Shown: positions 35,177-43,700 of the stretch, in pieces
Position numbering within the stretch: the stretch's first letter is position 1
Layout of the letters: each line of letters opens with the position of its first letter
DNA from: JBFAPK01 sp040676675
GTDB lineage: Bacteria > Actinomycetota > Actinomycetes > Mycobacteriales > Micromonosporaceae
Reading direction: 5' to 3'
Length of the DNA stretch: 64,000 nucleotides
Assembly: GCF_040676675.1 (NCBI RefSeq)
Contig: NZ_JBFAPK010000002.1
Span: 310,001-374,000 of the forward strand
Program-made: the position numbers and the translations under genes
Notes under the pieces: generated by a model
The model's input: only the letters and a program-made list of their open reading frames with translations
The model's database searches: none
What the model was told of the DNA's origin: nothing

Positions 35177-35628
35177 GTCTCTCCTGTCGGGTCGATCGAC
35201 GCGGGAAAATCGTCGGGCGCGGGCGGCCCACGACGGCGCGGGCCGGTCGGCGCGGGCGATCCCACGGTGAGGGGGGCTGGTCGGGCGCGGGCGATCACCA
35301 CGATATCGGGGCGTCGGCGCGGGCGGAGCCGCGCGAGCACCGAGATCGCCATCAGCGCGCCGGAGTCCTGAGCGGCACCTCGGCGGCGCGGTGGGATGCC
35401 TTGACAAAAACGCCTGGTCATCCATAGCCTTCAAATTCTTGTATCGTTTCATCCCACCCATCGCCCGCCGGTTCCCCAGCTCCGCCGGGATTCCACCCGA
35501 CCCCGATCGCCCGCCGGCTTCGCGAGGTCCACACCGGCCACCCGGTCCACGGGCCCCGTCTTTGGTCGCGTCCCCGCGCCGGCGTCCGGGCCGGCGACCG
35601 GGGCCGCAGAGGTTCGGAGGCCATCGCT
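35177..35628. other. Divergent intergenic region between GH51 and rhamnogalacturonan lyase
   Basis: This 452-bp gap contains the promoter/operator at 35401-35451 for the lyase and a leader of about 190 bases after it. I see no clear promoter for the GH51 gene and no small gene. The block 35400-35450 is strikingly AT-rich. Confidence 0.6.
35401..35451 (+). promoter_or_regulatory. Promoter and LacI-type operator of the rhamnogalacturonan lyase/mutarotase operon
   Basis: TTGACA (35401-35406) and TAGCCT (35425-35430) are 18 bases apart. Nine bases later lies TGTATCGTTTCA (35440-35451), which differs by one base from the reverse complement of the operator at 24459-24470. Position relative to the -10 matches to within one base. 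This implies one repressor for both operons. Confidence 0.7.
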
Positions 35629-37968
35629 GTGAACCGCACCCGTCACCCGCTGGCCGCGACCCCCGCGCTGGTCGCGGCCGCCACCGCGGCACTGGTCGCG
35701 CTCACCGCCCCGGCGCCCGCCGCCGCGACCCGGCCGGCACCCGCCAACAGGACCGAACCGGCGCGCGCGGACGGCCGGCCGCCCGCCGCCCGGTTGGAGA
35801 AGCTCGATCGCGGGCTGGTCGCCGCCGCCACGGGCGACGGCGTCTTCCTCAGCTGGCGGCTGCTGGGCCACGAGATCACCGGGGCCGGCCCGGACGGCAT
35901 GACCGGCGCCGACTTCCACGTCTACCGGGACGGGACCCGGATCGCGACCGTCACCGACAGCACCAACTACCTCGACCGGCAGGGCACCCCCGGCGCGCGG
36001 TACCGGGTCGCGGCCGTCGTCGGCGGGCGCGCGGTGGACCTCAGCCCGGCCGTCTCGCCGTGGTCCGGCGCCCACCACACGCTGCCGCTGCGCCGCCCGG
36101 CCGACGGGGTCACCCCGGCCGGCGAGGCGTACACGTACTCGGCCAACGACATCAGCGTGGGCGACGTCGACGGTGACGGCGCCTACGAGTACTTCGTCAA
36201 GTGGGACCCCTCGAACTCCAAGGACGTCTCCCAGGTCGGCTACACCGGCCCGGTGTACCTCGACGCCTACCGGATCGACGGCACCCTGCTCTACCGGGTC
36301 GACCTCGGCGTCAACATCCGGGCCGGGGCGCACTACACGCAGTTCCTCGTCTACGACTTCGACGGCGACGGCCGCGCCGAGCTGATGCTCAAGACCGCGC
36401 CCGGCACGCGGGTCGTCAGCTACGACCGGCACGGCGACGTCGCCGGCGAGCGGTACGTCACGATGCCGCCCGCGGACCTGCGCGCCGGCTACTCGCACCG
36501 CGACGACTACCGGCTCAGCGCCGACGGCTACCGCGAGCACCTGATCGGAATGTTCCGCGACTGGCACGCCCACCCCGAGGTGGTGGCCGGGCGGTGGCCC
36601 GCGACCCTGGAGCAGGCGTTCGGCATCCCGCCGGCCTACCGGTACCCGCTCTCGCGCGCGGACGCCGAGGCGCTCGTCGACTACTTCGTCGACGTCTACG
36701 CCCCGGCCCGCAGCAGCCGGAACAACCTGCGGGCCTTCGCGGGCTTCATCGTCGACGGGCCCGAGTACCTCAGCGTCCTCGGCGGCACCACCGGCAGGGA
36801 ACTGGCGACCACCCGGTACAGGCCGGGCCGGTACGACGACGGGTTGATGTGGGGCGACTACGCGATGCCGCGCATCGAGCCCGGCAACCGCGTCGACCGG
36901 TTCCTGGCCACCGTGGCGTACCTGGACGGCACCCGCCCGTCGGCAGTCTTCGCGCGCGGCTACTACACCCGCAGCACGCTGGTCGCCTACCGCTGGGACG
37001 GGCGCCGCCTCGCCGAGCAGTGGTACGTGGACAGCGGCTGGGTGCCGATGAGCAACCCGTTCAACGACAGCCCGCACGGCCGGAACGGCACCGACCCGGA
37101 GTTCGGAACGATCACCACCCAGGGGGCGCACTCGCTGAGCGTGGCCGACGTGGACGGCGACGGGAAACAGGAGATCGTCTACGGCGCCGCCACCATCGAC
37201 CACGACGGCACGCTGCTCAACAGCGCCTTCGCGGTGGCACCGCCGCAGAGCGGCGCACCGGGGCAGTACGTCCGGCTCGGCCACGGCGACGCGCTGCACG
37301 TCGCCGACATCGACCCGCGACGTCCCGGCCTGGAGACGTACATGGTGCACGAGGGCGCCACCTCGGCCCCGTACGGACACGCGCTGCGCGACGCCGCGAC
37401 CAACGACGTACTCTTCGGCGGCTACACCGGGGTGGACACCGGTCGCGGCATGGTCGGCGACATCCTCCCCGAGCAGCCGGGGCTGGAGGTCTGGGCGTCG
37501 AACGGGGTGGGGCTCTGGAGCGCGGACGGCCGACCGCTCGGCTCCGCCACCCCCGGCACCAACATGAGCATCCGGTGGGCGGCCGACCTGACGACGCAGA
37601 TCGTCGACGGCGCCGGGGAGGCCACCCCGACGATCGAGGACTGGCGGCGGGGCCGGCTGCTCACGGCCGACGGCACCCGCACCAACAACGGTACGAAGGG
37701 CAACCCGGGCCTGGTCGCCGACGTCCTCGGCGACTGGCGCGAGGAGTTGCTGCTCCGGACCGCGGACAGCGGTGCGCTACGGATCTACCTCAGCACCGAG
37801 GTGACCGACCACAAGCTCTACACGCTCATGCACGACGCCCGGTACCGGGCCGAGGTCGCCCGGCAGCAGACCACCTACAACCAGCCCTCGTACCCGAGCT
37901 TCTACCTCGGCTCGGACGTCGACTGGTCCCGGGTGCCGGTACCCGGCGGCCGGACGCCGCGACACTAG
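35629..37968 (+). CDS. Secreted rhamnogalacturonan lyase, PL11 family
   Basis: A 779-residue exported lyase that cleaves the rhamnosyl-galacturonic acid backbone of rhamnogalacturonan I by beta-elimination. After a signal peptide (about 36 residues) comes an N-terminal beta domain, LEKLDRGLVAAATGDGVFLSWRLL (landmarks LDRGLVA and LSWRLLG). An eight-bladed propeller follows, with repeated Ca2+-binding loops of the form D-x-DGDG: ISVGDVDGDGAYEYFVKWDP, LVYDFDGDGRAEL and SVADVDGDGKQEIVYG. The C-terminal signature is YNQPSYPSFYLGSDVDW. GTG 35629 has GGAGG 8 bases upstream. It is co-transcribed with the mutarotase gene 33 bases downstream, which ties it to rhamnose use. Confidence 0.95.
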   Translation: MNRTRHPLAATPALVAAATAALVALTAPAPAAATRPAPANRTEPARADGRPPAARLEKLDRGLVAAATGDGVFLSWRLLGHEITGAGPDGMTGADFHVYRDGTRIATVTDSTNYLDRQGTPGARYRVAAVVGGRAVDLSPAVSPWSGAHHTLPLRRPADGVTPAGEAYTYSANDISVGDVDGDGAYEYFVKWDPSNSKDVSQVGYTGPVYLDAYRIDGTLLYRVDLGVNIRAGAHYTQFLVYDFDGDGRAELMLKTAPGTRVVSYDRHGDVAGERYVTMPPADLRAGYSHRDDYRLSADGYREHLIGMFRDWHAHPEVVAGRWPATLEQAFGIPPAYRYPLSRADAEALVDYFVDVYAPARSSRNNLRAFAGFIVDGPEYLSVLGGTTGRELATTRYRPGRYDDGLMWGDYAMPRIEPGNRVDRFLATVAYLDGTRPSAVFARGYYTRSTLVAYRWDGRRLAEQWYVDSGWVPMSNPFNDSPHGRNGTDPEFGTITTQGAHSLSVADVDGDGKQEIVYGAATIDHDGTLLNSAFAVAPPQSGAPGQYVRLGHGDALHVADIDPRRPGLETYMVHEGATSAPYGHALRDAATNDVLFGGYTGVDTGRGMVGDILPEQPGLEVWASNGVGLWSADGRPLGSATPGTNMSIRWAADLTTQIVDGAGEATPTIEDWRRGRLLTADGTRTNNGTKGNPGLVADVLGDWREELLLRTADSGALRIYLSTEVTDHKLYTLMHDARYRAEVARQQTTYNQPSYPSFYLGSDVDWSRVPVPGGRTPRH

Positions 37969-38001
37969 CGCCGGCATCGGGCACCGGACGGAAGGAGAGG
38001 G

Positions 38002-38361
38002 ATGCGACGCGTCTGCTTCGTGCTGCGGGTACGACCCGACCGGCTGGCCGAGTACCGCGAGCGACACACCGCGGTCTGGCCGGAGATGCTGCGCGCCCTG
38101 CGCGACGCCGGCTGGCACGACTACAGCCTGCACCTGCGCGAGGACGGGCTCCTGGTGGGATACTTCCGTACCGAGGACCTCGCGGAGTCGCTGGCGGCGA
38201 TGGAGCGTACCGAGGTCAACGCGCGCTGGCAGGAGTCGATGGCGCCGTTCTTCGTGGGGCTCGACGGGCGCCGCCCCGACCAGGGTTTCCAGGTCCTCGA
38301 CGAGATCTTCGACCTCGACACCCAGCTCACCGCCGCCGAGTCGGCCGAGGAGGGAGCCTGA
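38002..38361 (+). CDS. rhaM: L-rhamnose mutarotase
   Basis: A 119-residue cytoplasmic enzyme that interconverts alpha- and beta-L-rhamnose before isomerisation. Family features are the opening RVCFVLRVRPDRLAEYRERH with catalytic His at the end, VWPEMLRALRDAGWHDYSLHL, and NARWQESMAPFF. Length is slightly above the usual 104 because of an acidic tail. ATG 38002 follows GGAAGGAGAGGG. Its presence downstream of the lyase supports rhamnose as the sugar handled by the locus. Rhamnose isomerase, kinase and aldolase genes are not in the window. Confidence 0.93.
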   Translation: MRRVCFVLRVRPDRLAEYRERHTAVWPEMLRALRDAGWHDYSLHLREDGLLVGYFRTEDLAESLAAMERTEVNARWQESMAPFFVGLDGRRPDQGFQVLDEIFDLDTQLTAAESAEEGA

Positions 38362-38369
38362 GCCCACGC

Positions 38370-38403
38370 GCCGGCCGGCCACCCGGTGGGGCGGCCGGCC
38401 AGC
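38370..38403. terminator. Hairpin between convergent rhaM and lectin-repeat genes
   Basis: GCCGGCCGGCC (38370-38380) pairs with GGCCGGCCAGC (38393-38403), ten of eleven positions, with a 12-base loop. It lies 8 bases past the rhaM stop and 9 before the convergent stop. Confidence 0.55.
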
Positions 38404-38412
38404 GGCGTCGAC

Positions 38413-40701
38413 TCACATGCCGTTCGGCAGGTAGAAGTGCGGTGCGCCGTTGACGTCGCGGCACACGATCACCAGGGACGAACCGTTGACGTTGCGGTAC
38501 GAGAAGAGCGTCGGGTCGGTGGAGACCACGTCGTCGCCCTGCACCGTCTTGGTCCAGTTGCCCCAGGTGTTGCTGCCCGTCGCGATCTCCGTCACCTGGT
38601 AGAGCTGGTTGTCCGTACCACGCACCACCACCGTGATCCGGCCGCTGGTCTCGTCGATCGTCGCGCTCGGCGCGCCCGCCGCCGGCGGGGCCGGCTGGTC
38701 CGGGTTGGTCGTGCCGATTGACTGCCACCCCGCCGGCCAGACCCCGCTGATGTCCTGCGTCTTCGACACGATCGCGCCGGTGGATCCGCGGGCGAAGACC
38801 TGCAGCTGGTAGCCCGGACGGGACACCACGGCGGGGGTACCGGCCAGGCCGGTGCCGCCCAGGTCGGCCCAGGCCGACACCGACTGGTCGTCGTAGAACT
38901 CCACCGACTGCACCGCGCCCCGGGCGTCCATCCCGAACACCCGCAGACCGTCCTGCACCCGCACCACGGTCAGCGCGGCGGTCAGGTCGTGGTCGCCCAG
39001 GTCGCGCCAGTACGGCACCGCGCCGGCCTGCGCGTACGCCCACAACTTCCCGTCGACGTCGACCGCGAACTGCACGATCGCGCCGTCGCCCAGCTTCTGC
39101 GCCACCGGCGCGGAGGCCATCGAGCCGCCCAGGTTGGTCCAGGCGTTCCAGCCCGCCGTGCCGGCGGTGGTCTGCGTGTCCGACCAGATGTTGCTGTCCC
39201 GGAACTGCGCCGAGACCTGGATCCGCCCGTCGCTGAACCCGGTCAGGGCCGGCGGCCCGGAGAACCGCTCACCGCCGGAGATGACCGTCCACTGCACCGA
39301 GGCGAAACTGTCCAGATTCTTCTGCTCGCCCCAACGGACGTTGCCACCGTTGTCCACGTACCCGTAGTGGAGCTCGCCGTACGCCGCACCGGTCAACGGG
39401 GCGGCCTGGAGCACGGTTATCGGCGTGTTCTGTGCCACCGGCACCGCCGGCAGCGGGTCCGCGTACCAGCCCTGCAGATCGACGATCACGTGCGCGGCGG
39501 CCGAGCTGCCGTTGCGGATCCGGATCTTCCCGTCGACACCGGGCTTGACCACGAGGGCGTTGTCCCGCCAGATGTCGGCCTTGAAGTCCAGCACCGACAG
39601 CGCCGGTTCCGCCTCGCCCGCCGGCCACGCCTTCAGGTAGCCCGCCGCGTCCGGGGTGACCACGATGTTCAGCGCCGCGCCGGCGACACCCCGGGTCGGC
39701 AGTCCGTTTGTGCCGGCCACCTGCACGTCCAGGGTGCCGTTGGCCGGCACCGGCAGACCCGCACCCACCGTACGGGTGTTGATCAGCCGGGCGGCGACCT
39801 GACGCAGCCCCGCCCCCTGCGACGGGCTGGCGGAGAAGTAGCCCTCGACGTTGACCACCACGTCGACGGCGGCGGTGCCCTTGTTGGTGATGGTCACCTG
39901 CCCGTTGGCGGCCAGGGCCAGCGCCGCGCCGGACTGGGTCGAGCCGGTCTCGTAGTTGATCAGCGGGTGGGAGCTGCCGCCGGCCGGGCCGACCGAGAGC
40001 CAGCCCGCCGCGGTGGCGCCCGGCACGATCACGTTCACCATCGCCGCCGCCGAACCCGCCGGCACGAGGCTGCCGGTGATCGTCACGGTACGGCTGGCAC
40101 CCGACGCGATCTTTCCCGTCGACGTACCGAGCCCGCTGCGGGTATCGACCAGACGGGTGTGGGTGACCGGTACGAAACCGCCGCCCGTGCTGCCCTGGGC
40201 CGACTTGAAGTAGCCCTGCGCCTCGACCACGATGTCGGTGTTGCCGCTGTTGTTGTAGACCGCGACCTTCCCGTTGGCGCCGACCTTGACCACCGCGATG
40301 TTCGAGATCTGCTCGCCGACACCGGCCGAGAGCATCGTCAGGTTGGGTCGGGTCGTCCCGTCCGGGAAGAGCTCCAGGAACGTCTTCGCGGTCGGCTTCA
40401 GCGCCGCCACCCGCACCAGCACCGACCCCACGCCAGAGGTCGGGATCCCGCCGGCGCCGAGCACCGGGAAGACCGTCGTGCTCGCCGCGCCCCGCACGCC
40501 CTTCGTACCGCCGGTGCCGCTCCGGGTGTCGAGCAGCACCGCCGAGCCGGCGATCGGCACGAAGTCACCGCCCCCGCCGGCCGCGTCGGCCCGCGCCGGA
40601 GCGGTGTGCGTCACCGCCCCGGCCGGTACGAGCAGCGCGAGCAGCGCCACCATGGCGGCCGACCGGAATCCGGCCCGGCCGAGTCTCCCTGTTATCCGCA
40701 C
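38413..40701 (-). CDS. Secreted protein with three VLLDTRSG-type repeats and a C-terminal PLL-like beta-propeller
   Basis: A 762-residue exported protein of unknown function. GTG 40701 has AAGGAG 5 bases upstream and begins a signal peptide of about 40 residues. Three domains of about 115 residues follow, each opening with a LLDTRSG, LVDTRSG or LINTRTV motif and ending near V-x-V-E-[AG]-x-GYF or LQGWY. This repeat is common in secreted actinobacterial proteins and often linked to surface attachment. Residues 400-762 form repeats such as WNAWTNLGG, YWRDLGD and WADLGGTGLAGTPAVVS, typical of PLL-like sugar-binding propellers. It lies 86 bases after the giant RHS gene and is probably in its operon. 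It might be a surface adhesin, carrier or partner of the RHS protein. Confidence 0.85.
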   Translation of the reverse strand: MRITGRLGRAGFRSAAMVALLALLVPAGAVTHTAPARADAAGGGGDFVPIAGSAVLLDTRSGTGGTKGVRGAASTTVFPVLGAGGIPTSGVGSVLVRVAALKPTAKTFLELFPDGTTRPNLTMLSAGVGEQISNIAVVKVGANGKVAVYNNSGNTDIVVEAQGYFKSAQGSTGGGFVPVTHTRLVDTRSGLGTSTGKIASGASRTVTITGSLVPAGSAAAMVNVIVPGATAAGWLSVGPAGGSSHPLINYETGSTQSGAALALAANGQVTITNKGTAAVDVVVNVEGYFSASPSQGAGLRQVAARLINTRTVGAGLPVPANGTLDVQVAGTNGLPTRGVAGAALNIVVTPDAAGYLKAWPAGEAEPALSVLDFKADIWRDNALVVKPGVDGKIRIRNGSSAAAHVIVDLQGWYADPLPAVPVAQNTPITVLQAAPLTGAAYGELHYGYVDNGGNVRWGEQKNLDSFASVQWTVISGGERFSGPPALTGFSDGRIQVSAQFRDSNIWSDTQTTAGTAGWNAWTNLGGSMASAPVAQKLGDGAIVQFAVDVDGKLWAYAQAGAVPYWRDLGDHDLTAALTVVRVQDGLRVFGMDARGAVQSVEFYDDQSVSAWADLGGTGLAGTPAVVSRPGYQLQVFARGSTGAIVSKTQDISGVWPAGWQSIGTTNPDQPAPPAAGAPSATIDETSGRITVVVRGTDNQLYQVTEIATGSNTWGNWTKTVQGDDVVSTDPTLFSYRNVNGSSLVIVCRDVNGAPHFYLPNGM

Positions 40702-40787
40702 CTGTTCTCCTTGCGTGTCAGAGGATTCGCTTTCCGAAAGAGCCGTGGAGGGCCCGACGCCCGGCATCCGGCCCGGCGCCGGGCGCG

Positions 40788-43700
40788 TCACCTGTTGACC
40801 TTCCAGGCGTCGTGGATGAGGTTGGTGCCGCAGTAGACGGCAGCTCCGGCCGCGACGGTGACACCGAGCTTCGCCAGGTCTTTCTTGCTCGGCGCGCCCA
40901 GCATCGACCAGCCGACGACCGCCGTGGTGACCGCGCTCGCCGGGTACATCACCCCGCAGCGGAACGCGGCGCGGCCCGGGTTCTTCAGCACGTACTGCAT
41001 CGTGTTGGTCGCCATCACCGACCGTCCGATCGAGCTGAATCCCCGGCCGAGGGCCTGGAAGCCGTGGCCGATCGGGCTGAACACCCGCTCGTACGTCCAC
41101 TTGAACGGGGTGGCCAGCCGCGACATCGCCCGGCCGCACCGACCCCAGTCGATGTTGTGGACGAGCAGGTCGCTGTCGCCGGCCACCACATAGAAGGTGT
41201 GCAGGGTGTCGACGGTCAGGTTGTAGACCGTCTCGTACCGGCTCGACGACCCGACGTCCAGCACCTCGACCGTACGGTGCTCGTCGGACTCGATCCGCAT
41301 GCCGGGCCGCAGGTCCTTCGCCTCGACCCAGCGCCGCTCGTCGCCCACCCAGAACGGGTGACCGTCGGTGGCGGTGACCGTGCCGGTCCCGTCGCCGGCG
41401 GTCCCGTCCGTGTCGACGGTGATCTCGGTGAGTGCCTTCATGCCGGAACCGGTGATGACGTCGGTGACGGTCTCGGCGGCGGTACGCCCGGTGGTCGGGT
41501 CGGTGGCCACCACCCGGTCACCGATGCGCACCTCGCTGATCCGCTTCGTGCCGCCGTCGGCCATCCGTACCTCGGTGTCGCCGGTGAAGCTGTTCCCGAC
41601 GACCGCGCAGGCCGCCCCGGCGGCCCGCGGCGCGACCCGGGCCACGTCGTCGGCGTGCTCGATCGCCTGCTTGGCGCCGGTTCCGAGCAGCCGGCCCTTG
41701 CCGAGGCTGACGAAGTTCAGCGCCGTCCAACCGCAGGCCGCCCAGTCCCGGTCGGCGTAGGAACGCTGCAGGTTCTCGTCCGAGAAACAGTCGTTGGCGT
41801 CCTTGAGGCCGAGAACGTTCACGGCGTCCTTGACCCCTTCGGTGAAACCGGCGACGGCGTCATGGAAGTCGATGTTGCCGCTCTTGATGTCGCTCCAGGC
41901 CTTGCCCCAGTCGATGTGCTTGAGGTCGCTCAGCGAGACGTCGTGCGAACCGCCGTCCCCCGCGCCCGAGCCGCCGCGGATACTGGAGCCGCCGCCGGCC
42001 GCCGCCGCGGAGACGCCGCTGACCACCGGTCCCACCGCCGACACGGCCCGCTGGTAGATCGCGTCGGTACCGGCCCGGGCGTCGGCGACCACGTTCTTGG
42101 TGCCGCCGACCGACCGGGCGGGCAGGCGCGGCGTCGAGGAAACGATCCGGCTGCTCGGTAGGTTCGGGGTCCGCGCCGCCCGGCTCACCGGCCGCGCCAC
42201 GTTGCGGGCCGAGGTGACGTTGGCGACGCGGGCCGCGTCACTGACGGCCTTGGCCCGCGCGTACGCCGCCCGCCGGGCGGCCTCCGGGTCGTAGCATGCC
42301 CCGCAGCTCCGGCCGCCGCCGCCCCGCGCCGCTGGTCCTGGCGCGTACGAGGGGTAGGTCCCCGACGCCCCGCTCGGCTTGCACTTCCTGACCTTGCAGG
42401 ACTGGGCGCGCGCCTGGGCGGCGATGGCGCTCGCGATGCTCTGGCTCACGTCCATCAGCTGGCAGAAGATGGACTGGCACGGGGCGGAACAGCCCCACCC
42501 GGACATGGAGATGCACAGGGGGATCGAGAAGGACTCCACCGGGCACGGGCCGATCGGCACGCACCGCGACCTGGAGCGGTGACCATCGGGATCGGTGTGG
42601 TCGAGCGGCGCGGCCGAGCCGTAGGTGTACCGGTTGGCGTCGACCGAGGAGCCGCCGTCGTACCCGACGTCGTCGCGGGAGTCGAAGGTGCCGGTCGCGG
42701 GGTTGTACCAGCGGGCGCCCATGTCGACCTGGCCGGTGGCCTCGTCGGTCCAGTCGCCCTGGAAGCCGAGCCCGCCGGTGTCGCCGCTGGCGGCGGTGAC
42801 CTGCCCGAACGGGTCGTAGGCGGTGAAGTCGGGCAGCCTGCTCAGGCCGGCGTCGGCCGGGTCGAAGCCGCCGACCACGTCGCCGTGGATGTCGGAGAGG
42901 CTGAACCGCTTGGTGCCGCCCCGGCCGGTGGCGAGCACCTCACCGTCGGGACCCCGGGCGTACGTCTCCGTACCGTCGGAGACCACCTCGTCGTCCTGTC
43001 CGGCGTAGCTGAACGCGGTGCCGTTTCGGGTGGCGAGGCGGTCGAGCCCGTCGTACGCGTACGTCTGCGCGCCCGCGCTGACCAGGCGGTCGAAGGCGTC
43101 GTAGGCGAACTGTTCGGTGAGCCCGGAGCTGGTCCGGGTCCGGAGGCTGCCGCGGGCGGTGTACGTGTAGGTGTAGTCGCCGTCGGCGAGCAGCCGGTTG
43201 CGCTCGTCGTAGCTCGCGGTCTTCGCCCCGGCCCTGGTCCGGTTGCCGGCGTCGTCCCAGTCGTAGCCGGTGGTGACGCCGGCGACGGTCTGACCGGTGA
43301 GCCGGCCCGCCTGGTCGTAGGTGTAGGTGCGCGTGCCGGCCCCGGCGGTACCGCTGGTCGTCTCGGCGCGCAGATGGTCGTCGAGGTAGTAGTCGTAGCC
43401 GGTCGCGGCGACGACCTGTCCGGCCGCGTTGGTCAGCGTGTCGGACTTGGTCCGGCCGAGGTCGTCGTAGTCGAGCGTGCGCACCCGGCCGGCACCGAAG
43501 TCCACCGTCCTGACCGCGCCCGCCGCGTCGTAGCCGAACCGCTGCGCCGTACCGGTGACGCCGTCGATGACCGAGACCAGCCGTCCGTCGGCGTAGCCGT
43601 ACCCGGCGACGCCGGCGGCGTCGGAGCGGCTCACAGGGTTGCCGTCGTCGTCGTAGCCGAAGCTGGCGGTCCCACCCGGTCCCGCGGTGCCGAGCAGGTT

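Noticed and set aside
41150..41610. Intein in the RHS gene
   Set aside because: The HINT domain has no C-extein continuation of a conserved host domain and sits before the variable tip, as in polymorphic toxins.
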